This document shows positions 28,635 through 36,395 of a stretch of 64,000 nt of DNA, piece after piece. Positions within the stretch are counted from its first letter, which is position 1; the number at the start of each line of letters is the position of its first letter. The notes below the pieces were generated by a model. The model made no database searches. It was given only the letters and a program-made list of their open reading frames with translations, and was not told the origin of the DNA. The stretch comes from SAR92 clade bacterium H921 (GTDB lineage Bacteria > Pseudomonadota > Gammaproteobacteria > Pseudomonadales > Porticoccaceae), in assembly GCA_025153755.1 (NCBI GenBank), contig JAOALD010000004.1, forward strand, positions 83,273 to 147,272. The letters are read 5' to 3'. The translations under genes and the position numbers were made by a program.

Positions 28635-29435
28635 CTAATTGGGGATAATAACGCCGGGGATGATAGATTTACCGTTATCAATTCTTATCTGAGCGCCATT
28701 AATAAATCTTGATTCATCCGAAGCGAGAAAAACTACAGTGTGGGCAATATCATTGGGCTCTCCCAGTTCTTCCATTGGGACCAATTGTCTGTTGCTGAAG
28801 TCTGTCTCCGTATCCTGTGCTCGCGTAGCTTCCACAAGAGCTCTGATATTTTCAACCATTGGCGTGAGAATACTGGATGGATGTAGGCTGTTACAGCGAA
28901 TATTTGTCTGGCCCTTGGCGCAGTAGGCGGCTATAGATAAAGTCATGCCTTGCACGGCACCTTTGGCTGCAGCATAGCCTAAAATGCCGTCTTCCCCTTG
29001 CACAGAGGCAATGGAACACATATTAATGATTGATCCGCCGCCAGACTTTTTCATTTCAGGAATAGCGTGCTTACAGCCAAAGTAGGTACCTTTGGCACTC
29101 ACGTCCATAATAAAGTCGTAGTCTTCGGTGGTCTGTAATTCAATCGAGCCAGGGATCACTACGCCAGCATTGTTGACTAAAATATGCAGATCACCATGAC
29201 GTTTAACCACATCTGCGATTAACTCAATCCAGCGTTGCTCATCTCTCACGTCATGATGGTGGTACTCTGCTTTTGGGCCAAGTTCAGCAGCAATTTTTTC
29301 GCCCGCTGCATCGTCTATATCAGTAATAATAACGGTTGCGCCTTCGGCAACGAATAATCGGGCATCGGCTTCCCCAAGCCCTTTGGAGCCACCGGTGACA
29401 ATGGCGATTTTTCCGTCTAATCGATTCATATTCAA
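28635..29435 (-). CDS. SDR-family oxidoreductase (3/17-hydroxysteroid dehydrogenase-like)
   Basis: 266 aa, classical SDR. Cofactor site TGGSKGLGEA with Asp in TDIDD (NAD preference), NNAG, and catalytic Ser in NMCSIAS with YAAAK. It resembles the 3(or 17)-beta-hydroxysteroid dehydrogenase of Comamonas in style (NSLHPSSILTPM; FLASDESRFINGAQ), but such similarity does not fix the substrate; a secondary alcohol on a cyclic compound is plausible. Convergent with the Meh gene and divergent from the next SDR. Confidence 0.88.
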   Translation of the reverse strand: MNMNRLDGKIAIVTGGSKGLGEADARLFVAEGATVIITDIDDAAGEKIAAELGPKAEYHHHDVRDEQRWIELIADVVKRHGDLHILVNNAGVVIPGSIELQTTEDYDFIMDVSAKGTYFGCKHAIPEMKKSGGGSIINMCSIASVQGEDGILGYAAAKGAVQGMTLSIAAYCAKGQTNIRCNSLHPSSILTPMVENIRALVEATRAQDTETDFSNRQLVPMEELGEPNDIAHTVVFLASDESRFINGAQIRIDNGKSIIPGVIIPN

Positions 29436-29620
29436 TCCTGTTATTTTTGCTAATTGTGGAACAGTTAATATGTCGTGATTATAGAAACTATTTAAAGCCT
29501 TGTGGTTACTAAAAGCCTATCTAAACAGACTAGGTTGCTGTTACCCCTGAGGCATTTATTTAGCCACATAGCGGTGCGGGAACGATGCCGTTACTCAATA
29601 AAAATCTTAGCGGGTGCAAT

Positions 29621-30385
29621 ATGGATCTTGGATTAAAAGGTAAAAAAGTAATAATGAATGGCGGCTCACATGGTTTGGGGTTAGCTTCTCTTAAAACATA
29701 TGCAGCAGAAGGTTGTGATATAGCCTTTTTCTCTAGTAACCCAGAGCGGGTTGCGGCTGCTCAGCAGGCGATTGATAGCGCTGGTCCAGGAAAGGTGTTT
29801 GGCACTGAGCTAGATATGACTGGAAATGCAGAGGGTTACTCTGCCTGGTTAGAAAAAGCAGTGCAGGACCTAGGTGGCTGCGATATATTTATTCATACTG
29901 CAAGTGCCTCAGGGCAGGGTGCGACTGGAGACTGGGATCGCTGTCTGGATCTTGATATCAAAGGTGCGACCTTGGCTGTTGATGTGCTGACCCCAGTTCT
30001 GGCTCAATCTGACTGCGGCTCAATTATCTTTATGTCCTCTACAGCGGCAGTGGAGACATTTCTTGCTCCCCAGGCCTTCAATGCAATCAAGGCTGCAATG
30101 ATTACCTATGGCTCGCAGCTAAGTCAGGCGCTAGCTCCCCAAGGTATCCGTGTAAACTGCGTATCTCCGGGGCCAATCGAATACCCAACTGGTAACTGGG
30201 AAGCAATCAAGGCTAGCATGAAAGATTTTTATGCTGGTATATTAGCTCAGATGCCAATGGGTAGGCTTGGAGAGCCACAGGAAGTTGCCAACTCGATTGT
30301 GTTTCTTTCTAGTCCGGCAAGTCCGTATACCACAGGCGCAAATCTTATAATTGACGGCGGCTTTACCAAGCGGGTTCAATTTTAA
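29621..30385 (+). CDS. SDR-family protein with catalytic Tyr replaced by Phe
   Basis: 254 aa from the ATG at 29621; an ATG at 29585 would add 12 residues before the normal SDR N-terminus. Rossmann motif NGGSHGLGLA is present and Ser140 lies in FMSSTAA. The usual YxxxK reads FNAIK: Phe153 (codon TTC, 30077-30079) and Lys157. NNAG is replaced by TASAS. The protein may have lost redox chemistry or use another acid/base. It begins a rightward three-gene set with the SnoaL-like and NmrA-like genes. The family is clear; the function is not. Confidence 0.85.
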   Translation: MDLGLKGKKVIMNGGSHGLGLASLKTYAAEGCDIAFFSSNPERVAAAQQAIDSAGPGKVFGTELDMTGNAEGYSAWLEKAVQDLGGCDIFIHTASASGQGATGDWDRCLDLDIKGATLAVDVLTPVLAQSDCGSIIFMSSTAAVETFLAPQAFNAIKAAMITYGSQLSQALAPQGIRVNCVSPGPIEYPTGNWEAIKASMKDFYAGILAQMPMGRLGEPQEVANSIVFLSSPASPYTTGANLIIDGGFTKRVQF

Positions 30386-30423
30386 TCCAATTTTATAACG
30401 AATTACTCATTAAGGAGTTAGGC

Positions 30424-30822
30424 ATGTCAATGACAGCAGCAGAAGTGCTAGGCACGATGTATCAGCGCATGGGAGAGCAGGATTGGGAGGGAGTTATGGC
30501 AATGATGACTGAGGATTTCAAAGTTATTGAGCCTGACTCGCTTCCTTACGGTGGTGTTTGGGAAGGTAAAGATGCGATGCAGCGGCTATATCCCGCAGTG
30601 GTGTCACATTTTGATGTGTTCTCACCAGTGATCAAAGAAGTGATCGGAGGAATTGAATGGGCAGCGGTTATTGTTGATCTGACTCTGGTGTCGAAAAAAA
30701 CCGGCAAGCGATTCTCACAAACAGTCACCGAACTGGGTTATATCAGAGAAGGCAAAGTGGCTGAATTGCAGATCCATTATTTTGATACGGCCCAGATTGC
30801 GGCGGAAATAGGTGATGAATAA
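30424..30822 (+). CDS. SnoaL-like (NTF2-fold) small protein
   Basis: 132-aa single-domain NTF2/SnoaL protein: MYQRMGEQDWEGVMAMM, FKVIEPDSLPYGGVWEGKDAM, then strands ending YIREGKVAELQIHYFDTAQI. This is the form of polyketide-cyclase-like or ketosteroid-isomerase-like proteins, many without known activity. AAGGAGTTAGGC precedes the ATG. Its stop overlaps the NmrA-like start by one base (TAATG), so the two are coupled. Confidence 0.78.
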   Translation: MSMTAAEVLGTMYQRMGEQDWEGVMAMMTEDFKVIEPDSLPYGGVWEGKDAMQRLYPAVVSHFDVFSPVIKEVIGGIEWAAVIVDLTLVSKKTGKRFSQTVTELGYIREGKVAELQIHYFDTAQIAAEIGDE

Positions 30823-31742
30823 TGCCCGAAGATATTAAAAAAGTATTGGTGCTGGGAGCGTCTGGTGATCAGGGTCTGCCTCTTATCGCAGCCCTTTTGG
30901 ATCTGGGCGTGACGCCGGTTGCCGGTGTTCGACGTCTAGATGCAATGAAGGACTCAGTCTATCCAGATATACCCGTTGTTACTGCAGATATTATGGATCA
31001 GAGTTCTCTGGAGGCGGCATTTGCTCAGGTAGATTCGGTGGCAATGCATTTACCTTTTGTGTTTGATGAAGCGCTCGCCGCTGAATTTGGGCGCAATATT
31101 GGCGCTGCTGCTGCAGCCACCGGCCTCAAGAAAATTGTGTTCAATACTAGCTGCTATGTGGCGGATACCGATCTCGGTATAAGTGCCCATGATGGTCGTC
31201 GCCGAATTGAAGAAGCACTTAGAGACTGTGGTGTTGATTATGTGATTCTGCGACCCGCTGTATTTATGGACAATATGATTCGTGTCTGGTGCAAGCCTAC
31301 GATCGTGCACAAGGACACCTTTGTTTATCCGGCCAAAGAAGATTTAAAGGTGAGCTGGATCTGTCTGGATGACCTGGCCCGATTGAGCGCCTATGCCGCA
31401 GTAACTCCCGAATTGAGAAACAAGACTATTCCTGTCGGTGGGCCAGAGGCTTTAACCGGTTTTCAGGTCGCTGAAAAAATTAGTACAGCCAGTGGGAGAA
31501 CAGTGCAATTTAATAGTATTGCGCCGACTACTTTTGCGCAAAATATGAGTGAGTTGGTGACTGGGTCTCGTGATATAGAGCCAAAGAGTATCTATAACGG
31601 TATGGCGAGTTTCTATAGCTGGTATAACGCACAGCCGCAATCACCATTAGACATAGATCCACAAAGCTTTGCAGACCTATTGCCAGTGAAACTTACCAGT
31701 TATGAACAATGGGCCGCACGTCAGGACTGGAGCCGAGTTTAG
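30822..31742 (+). CDS. NmrA-like NAD(P)-binding protein (copy 1)
   Basis: 306-aa atypical SDR of the NmrA/isoflavone-reductase-like group. The N-terminal dinucleotide motif reads VLGASGDQGLPL, and Arg-rich GVRRLD suggests NADP binding. No YxxxK active site. The C-terminal part carries VPGG-type GGPEALTGFQVAEKI and ends YEQWAARQDW. It shares this architecture with the NmrA-like protein at 44429-45364 (GATGRQGLAQ; GGPERLTGAEVAATL; FASWARKQDW), so the two are paralogues within the block. Such proteins are either redox sensors or reductases. Confidence 0.82.
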   Translation: MPEDIKKVLVLGASGDQGLPLIAALLDLGVTPVAGVRRLDAMKDSVYPDIPVVTADIMDQSSLEAAFAQVDSVAMHLPFVFDEALAAEFGRNIGAAAAATGLKKIVFNTSCYVADTDLGISAHDGRRRIEEALRDCGVDYVILRPAVFMDNMIRVWCKPTIVHKDTFVYPAKEDLKVSWICLDDLARLSAYAAVTPELRNKTIPVGGPEALTGFQVAEKISTASGRTVQFNSIAPTTFAQNMSELVTGSRDIEPKSIYNGMASFYSWYNAQPQSPLDIDPQSFADLLPVKLTSYEQWAARQDWSRV

Positions 31743-31769
31743 GGATCTAATTCCGCGTTTAAATCAAGC

Positions 31770-31794
31770 ATGGAGTAGCTAAATACTACTCCAT
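31770..31794. terminator. Hairpin between convergent genes
   Basis: ATGGAGTAG-ctaaata-CTACTCCAT, a perfect 9-bp stem with a 7-base loop between the NmrA-like gene (+) and the unknown 166-aa gene (-). The stop codon of the latter lies in the stem. T-runs are weak on both sides. Confidence 0.4.
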
Positions 31795-32286
31795 TGCTCG
31801 AACATCGTTAATGATGCTGTAGAGGTAAGCAGAGCTGGCTTTTTCCAGCATCATACATTGCTTGAGGCCCTGGTTAATCACCTCAGGGTTGTCATCGCTA
31901 ACCATAACTCGCCATGCCTCAGCGCCCTGCAGTTCGGCATCAGCTTGAATGCTTAGCTGATCGGCCAGGGGCAGGCCGTTGAACACGCTGTAGTAAACAT
32001 CACGTGCCTCGGGAAGAGGAACCTGTATCTCAGATCTCAACTGATCATCGATTAGAAATAATGACTCAATAATATCGGCGATTTTATCTTCGCTTGCCGA
32101 ACATTCTAAAAGACCCTCGCTAAATGCAGGTAGCTGTTGAGCCCATTTCCGGTAGCGTTCCGCGGCACCTCGCTCGAGAAGCGCCAGAAAATTCGGTACT
32201 GCACCTTCAGGAACCTTGCTGATGAATGGTGATAATATTTCGCCGAAATTAGGAACGGCTACTTGAGAAAGTGCGGACTGTGACAT
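31786..32286 (-). CDS. Uncharacterised helical protein at end of ACAD-DUF35-thiolase operon
   Basis: 166 aa; I do not recognise the family. Predicted nearly all helical and acidic, no signal peptide or membrane span. Notable stretches are FLALLERGAAERYRKW, IIESLFLIDDQLRSEI and MMLEKASSAYLYSII. A ribosome site (AAAGGAGA before ATG) supports translation. It follows the ACAD at 32328 by 41 bp and ends the leftward operon ACAD-DUF35-thiolase-ACAD, so it may be an accessory or assembly protein. Real-gene status is supported by position, ribosome site and tight packing; function is unknown. Confidence 0.7.
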   Translation of the reverse strand: MSQSALSQVAVPNFGEILSPFISKVPEGAVPNFLALLERGAAERYRKWAQQLPAFSEGLLECSASEDKIADIIESLFLIDDQLRSEIQVPLPEARDVYYSVFNGLPLADQLSIQADAELQGAEAWRVMVSDDNPEVINQGLKQCMMLEKASSAYLYSIINDVRAME

Positions 32287-32327
32287 ATTAATCTCCTTTG
32301 GGTTTTATGTTGACATTAAAGCTACAA

Positions 32328-33536
32328 CTACAACTGAAGAATTCTCTTGGCGACTATGTTTTTTTGTACCTGATCACTTCCGCCATAGATAGTAGCAGCG
32401 CGACCATTGAGATAGGCTGCCAGAGAGGTCTGACCAGCCTCACTACCTACTGGGGTAGGGGCATCATCATGATAAAGTGGTCGTTCTGATGGCAACTGTA
32501 AACCCTCATAGGCAAATAGGTCATTATGCAGGGTCTGCACGTCCTGCGCCAGATTTGACGATATTAGTTTGGTCAATGAGGTCTGTGGTCCGGCAGGTCG
32601 TCCGTTGGCAATATCAGCCTGGATTCGCAGTTCGGTGAATTCAAGTGCATGGGCACGCAGTTTCAATTTTGCCAGGCGGGCCTCAAAGTCTGGATCATTG
32701 GCCAGGCTATTGCCATCAGCGGTAGTATAACTCGCCGCATATTTTTTCAAATTGGAGATATTGACCAGTAGTTTTGGCGCAAAGCAACTTCCACCGCGCT
32801 CATTTTGTAATAGGAACTTTGCTATTTCCCAGCCCTGGCCTTCTTCGCCAACTCTGTTGTTGACTGATGTCTCTGCGTTATCAAAAAACACCTGATTCAC
32901 TTCATGGTCACCGGACATCGATACTATAGGAGTCACCTTAACACCGGGTTGATCAAGCGGTACCAACAGAAAGGTTATTCCCGCCTGTTTTTTGGCTGCT
33001 GTGTCGGTTCTAACTAAACAGAATATCCAGTTGGCATGCTGCGCATGGGTAGTCCAAATTTTAGAACCGTTGAGCACATACTTGTCACCATCTTGGGTGG
33101 CACGCATAGATAGGGAGGCCAGATCAGAGCCGCTACCGGGTTCAGAATAGCCTTGACACCAAAAGTCTTCGCCAGATCTTATGCGCGGAATAAAGCGTTG
33201 TTTTTGCGCTGGAGTCCCGTATCTGCATAGTACCGGCCCTATAAGTTGTAAGCTGATTGGCGCTGGCTTAGGAGCACCTGCCAGCGCGACTTCTTTTTCA
33301 TAAATATAGGCTTGCATTGGCGTCCAACCCATGCCGCCATCTTCAACCGGCCAGCCATGAGTAATCCAGCCTTTTTCATACAGGATTTTATGCCAAGCCA
33401 GACTTATGTCTGGTTCTACGAACACGCCTGGAGTTCGCGCTAGACCGGTTCGCAACGAGTCAGTGAGGTTTTCATTCAGAAACGCTCGCACTTCATCGCG
33501 GAACTCAATGTCCTCTGCTGATAGATTCATATCCAT
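32328..33536 (-). CDS. Acyl-CoA dehydrogenase, large partner (FadE/ChsE-like)
   Basis: 402 aa. N-terminal helix FRDEVRAFLNENL, MGWTPMQAYIYEKEVA, then YSEPGSGSDLAS, SKIWTTHAQHANW and a C-terminal IYGGSDQVQKNIVAKRIL. At the position of the usual catalytic Glu (IYEGT) it has Gly, as in the ACADs that form alpha2-beta2 heterotetramers in steroid side-chain degradation. It pairs with the smaller ACAD at 35104-36195, which also lacks the Glu in that place. Same operon as a DUF35 protein and an Ltp-like thiolase. A steroid substrate is not proven; similar sets act on other bulky acyl-CoAs. Confidence 0.88.
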   Translation of the reverse strand: MDMNLSAEDIEFRDEVRAFLNENLTDSLRTGLARTPGVFVEPDISLAWHKILYEKGWITHGWPVEDGGMGWTPMQAYIYEKEVALAGAPKPAPISLQLIGPVLCRYGTPAQKQRFIPRIRSGEDFWCQGYSEPGSGSDLASLSMRATQDGDKYVLNGSKIWTTHAQHANWIFCLVRTDTAAKKQAGITFLLVPLDQPGVKVTPIVSMSGDHEVNQVFFDNAETSVNNRVGEEGQGWEIAKFLLQNERGGSCFAPKLLVNISNLKKYAASYTTADGNSLANDPDFEARLAKLKLRAHALEFTELRIQADIANGRPAGPQTSLTKLISSNLAQDVQTLHNDLFAYEGLQLPSERPLYHDDAPTPVGSEAGQTSLAAYLNGRAATIYGGSDQVQKNIVAKRILQL

Positions 33537-33569
33537 ATTAGGACCCTTTAAACGATAAACGTGTGAGCA

Positions 33570-34715
33570 TTAGACTTCTAATATGGCTACGCCGGAAAGC
33601 CCGGGTGCTCCATATACATGACTGTAAGCTGTTTTTAAGTTTCCATTGACCTGCCTTGATCCAGCACGACCCCGCAATTGGGTGACATTTTCATAAACCT
33701 GTCTAAGTCCGGTTGCACCTATGGGTTCACCACAGGCAATACAGCCACCATCGGTGTTAATCGGCAGAGCCCCGTCAATTTCTGTGCGCCCCTCGGCTAA
33801 CCACTGTTCCTGTTCGCCATCTTTGCAAAATCCATTTTCGGCCATATGCATAATTTCGGCCCCGGATTCAGTGTCTTGAAGCTGAGCAATATCGATATCT
33901 TCAGGACCAATCCCGGCCATCTCAAAAGCTGCCTTTGAAGCTAATGTCGTGGGCTTACCACCATCGACAATATCTGTTGAGGGTGCGTAGACCTCAAATG
34001 ACCCAGGTGGTCGACTTCGAATAGCCACGCTAGCAATGCCCACCGCATTTGAGCCCAATTCACGAACCTTTTTCTCGCTGGCTAGAATTAATGCAACGCC
34101 GCCTTCAGCAGGGGCGCAAAACATAAATTTAGATAGTGGATGATTAATCATTGGTGAATCTAAAATTGTGTCTATATCCATTGGCGTGCGACGCCAGGCA
34201 TGGTCGGCACGCTCCCCATTACGAAATGCTTTTTCTGCGACACGTCCCAGTGCCTCTCTGCTGATACCATGCAATTGCATATAGCGCTGAAGCTTTAGAG
34301 CAAAAAACTGTGTGGTTAACATCATTCCGGTCTGACCATACCAGTCTGGTAAGCCAAAGGAACTCGGATTGGCATTAAAAGCTCCGCGGGGATGTTTATC
34401 AAAACCAACGGCCATAGCTAGGTCACAATGGCCAGAGGCAATTGCATTTTGTGCTGTGGAGAGGGCGCTGCCACCGGTTGCGCACCCGTTAAATACATTA
34501 ATAAAGGGGACACTCGTCAGGCCTAGATCATTGATCATAACATCGGCATTTCCCGCGGCGATTGACCCACCGCTGGCGAACTGAATGTCTTGCCATTCTA
34601 AGTTAGCATCTTCAAGTGCCTGGCGGGCAGCAAAAACGCCCTGGTCGCGTCCTGAGCGCTCGTCGGTACGTCCAAATGGATGTATGCCTGCGCCGATAAT
34701 ATAAACCTTACTCAT
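33570..34715 (-). CDS. Lipid-transfer-protein-like thiolase/aldolase partner of DUF35 protein
   Basis: 381 aa, thiolase superfamily, Ltp group. Cys is present in NGCATGGSA (near residue 80). Where SCP-x thiolases have HDCF the protein has LQDTESGAE, and the GHP motif reads ACGEPIGATG, with Glu in place of His. In cholesterol degradation Ltp2 pairs with the DUF35 part of ChsH2 as a retro-aldolase releasing propionyl-CoA. Here the adjacent gene, overlapping by one base, is a DUF35 protein, so a similar aldolase or thiolase complex is likely. It is one of two DUF35-thiolase modules in the window; the other is at 22238-24885. Confidence 0.85.
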   Translation of the reverse strand: MSKVYIIGAGIHPFGRTDERSGRDQGVFAARQALEDANLEWQDIQFASGGSIAAGNADVMINDLGLTSVPFINVFNGCATGGSALSTAQNAIASGHCDLAMAVGFDKHPRGAFNANPSSFGLPDWYGQTGMMLTTQFFALKLQRYMQLHGISREALGRVAEKAFRNGERADHAWRRTPMDIDTILDSPMINHPLSKFMFCAPAEGGVALILASEKKVRELGSNAVGIASVAIRSRPPGSFEVYAPSTDIVDGGKPTTLASKAAFEMAGIGPEDIDIAQLQDTESGAEIMHMAENGFCKDGEQEQWLAEGRTEIDGALPINTDGGCIACGEPIGATGLRQVYENVTQLRGRAGSRQVNGNLKTAYSHVYGAPGLSGVAILEV

Positions 34716-35107
34716 TATTGCTGCTCCGGTCTGAACGCATAAGTAGAACGTGTATCATCGAATGGAGTTATTACAAATTCCATGGCCATGCCTATTTTTA
34801 ATTCTTCAAGAGTGGTTTCAACGATGTGCGACTCTACGATTATTTGCCCTGGTAATTCAACATAACCTAGTAGGAATGGCGTGAATTCTTCAGGACCATC
34901 GTAGGGTGATTTAGGACGAAAATCTTGTCGAGTAAATGACCAGAGAGTACCCTGACGAGATAGTTTAATGATATCTAAATTTTTACCAGAGTCGCCCTCT
35001 GGAATGGGAAAATAAATCTTTCCATCAGGTGCCTGACCACCGAGCAAATGTGGTTGTTCATCATCGCTCCAAAGTCCCTCTGCTATAGGTTGTAAATGTT
35101 TAGTCAT
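34715..35107 (-). CDS. DUF35 OB-fold acyl-CoA-associated protein
   Basis: 130 aa. C-terminal OB fold (about 50-125: GTLWSFTRQDFRPKSPY; LGYVELPGQIIVESHI) typical of DUF35 proteins. The N-terminal rubredoxin-like zinc ribbon has lost all its Cys: the stretch LLGGQAPDGKIYFP keeps the pattern without metal ligands. These proteins bind the acyl-CoA pantetheine arm and hold thiolase or hydratase partners. Overlaps the upstream ACAD by 4 nt and the downstream Ltp-like gene by 1 nt, which fits a complex of those products. Confidence 0.85.
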   Translation of the reverse strand: MTKHLQPIAEGLWSDDEQPHLLGGQAPDGKIYFPIPEGDSGKNLDIIKLSRQGTLWSFTRQDFRPKSPYDGPEEFTPFLLGYVELPGQIIVESHIVETTLEELKIGMAMEFVITPFDDTRSTYAFRPEQQ

Positions 35108-36195
35108 GAGTTCCTCGCGTAGTATTTAAGGTGATTGGCAGAGTCCCCAAAAAGGCGTGACAGCAACATGATTCGTTTCATAGCATGACCGACATCAACC
35201 TCATCTGTGATGCCCATGGCGCCGTGAAACTGCACTGCTGTGCGTGCAATAAGGTCGGCTCGCTCACCGATAAAAGCTTTTGTGCCCATGGTATCTGCAT
35301 GCCATTGCACTCCAGTATTTTCATCTGACAACAAAGTCTTAAACAGAAGTGAACGCATCTGTTCCAGTTCGCTGTAACAGTCGACTAGCCCATGCTGAAT
35401 AGTTTGAAACGAGCCTATAGCCACACCGAACTGTTTGCGCTCTTTGACGTAGTTTATGGTGTTGTTGAGTAATAACTGACTTAAACCTATCATTTCGGCA
35501 CAGCAAAGAACATTTAACTCAGCAACGACATCTTGAAACTGTTCAAAACTGATATCTAGCCGCGAATCTGAGCCCAGTTTTACTTGATTAAACGTAATAG
35601 CGCCGGCCTGACTGCCGTCGGCGAGACGGTAATACTGAGTTTCGATACCATCGCTATTAGCGGCAACGCAGTGGATTGAGAATTCGCCCTTGAACGTACC
35701 CGTAACAAGCAACGTGTCTGCAAGTGCTGCGGTCTGAACAAAGTGTTTATTTCCGTTTAAAAGATAGCCGCTATTATCATCAGATGTAAAAGTCGTACTC
35801 TGTGGCATTAGCCCATAGCGTGTGGCTTTTTCTGCAAAAGCGACTGAGACCAGTTGGCTGCCGTCGAGCAATGCAGAAGTAAATGCCTTATCACCAGCAA
35901 GATTGCCAAGTCGTATGGGGAATGCGCCATTTTCCAGCCACGGATCTAGGGCGTTGTGAAGGCCAAGGGTTTCAGCAATAACACTTAAATCAGTGAGTGA
36001 ACCATCGAGCCCATCAAATTCTGCGCTTGCCCCAATGCTCAGTAGTCCCAGCTCGGCCAGTTGGCGCCAGCGATCTTTGTCGTAACCGCCATCTAGCCTC
36101 CTAATAGAATGGCGTGTGGCCACGTCAACGGCACTAGAAAACCGTTCTGTTGTTGACTGAAATAGTCTTTGAGTTTCAGATAAGTCAAAATTCAC
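35104..36195 (-). CDS. Acyl-CoA dehydrogenase, small partner (ChsE1/FadE-like)
   Basis: 363 aa, shorter than usual. N-terminal FDLSETQRLFQSTTERF; the FAD loop is degenerate (VSVAFAEKATRYG instead of TEPxxGSD), and the C-terminal region where IYEGT is expected reads RLFGDSANHL, without Glu. FHGAMGITDEVDVGHAMKR is kept. These features mark one half of a heteromeric ACAD whose partner is probably the 402-aa protein at 32328. First gene of the leftward operon ACAD-DUF35-Ltp-ACAD-unknown, promoter in 36196-36395. Predicted to desaturate a bulky or branched acyl-CoA. Confidence 0.87.
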   Translation of the reverse strand: MNFDLSETQRLFQSTTERFSSAVDVATRHSIRRLDGGYDKDRWRQLAELGLLSIGASAEFDGLDGSLTDLSVIAETLGLHNALDPWLENGAFPIRLGNLAGDKAFTSALLDGSQLVSVAFAEKATRYGLMPQSTTFTSDDNSGYLLNGNKHFVQTAALADTLLVTGTFKGEFSIHCVAANSDGIETQYYRLADGSQAGAITFNQVKLGSDSRLDISFEQFQDVVAELNVLCCAEMIGLSQLLLNNTINYVKERKQFGVAIGSFQTIQHGLVDCYSELEQMRSLLFKTLLSDENTGVQWHADTMGTKAFIGERADLIARTAVQFHGAMGITDEVDVGHAMKRIMLLSRLFGDSANHLKYYARNS

Positions 36196-36395
36196 GTGGG
36201 TTATTCACCATTTAGTTTAATGCTGGATTGTCCAACATTTGAAATCATATTTTGCCACACTGAAAAATAGAAGCGATACGCGAAAGTGTTAGTTTAAAAG
36301 CCCCTGAGTGGTAGCTATTTAGATAGGGGACCAACAATCTTACTTGCGCAATTTAAGTCGCTCAGTCTTAGATTTTGTGATGCACCTCAGGAGCT

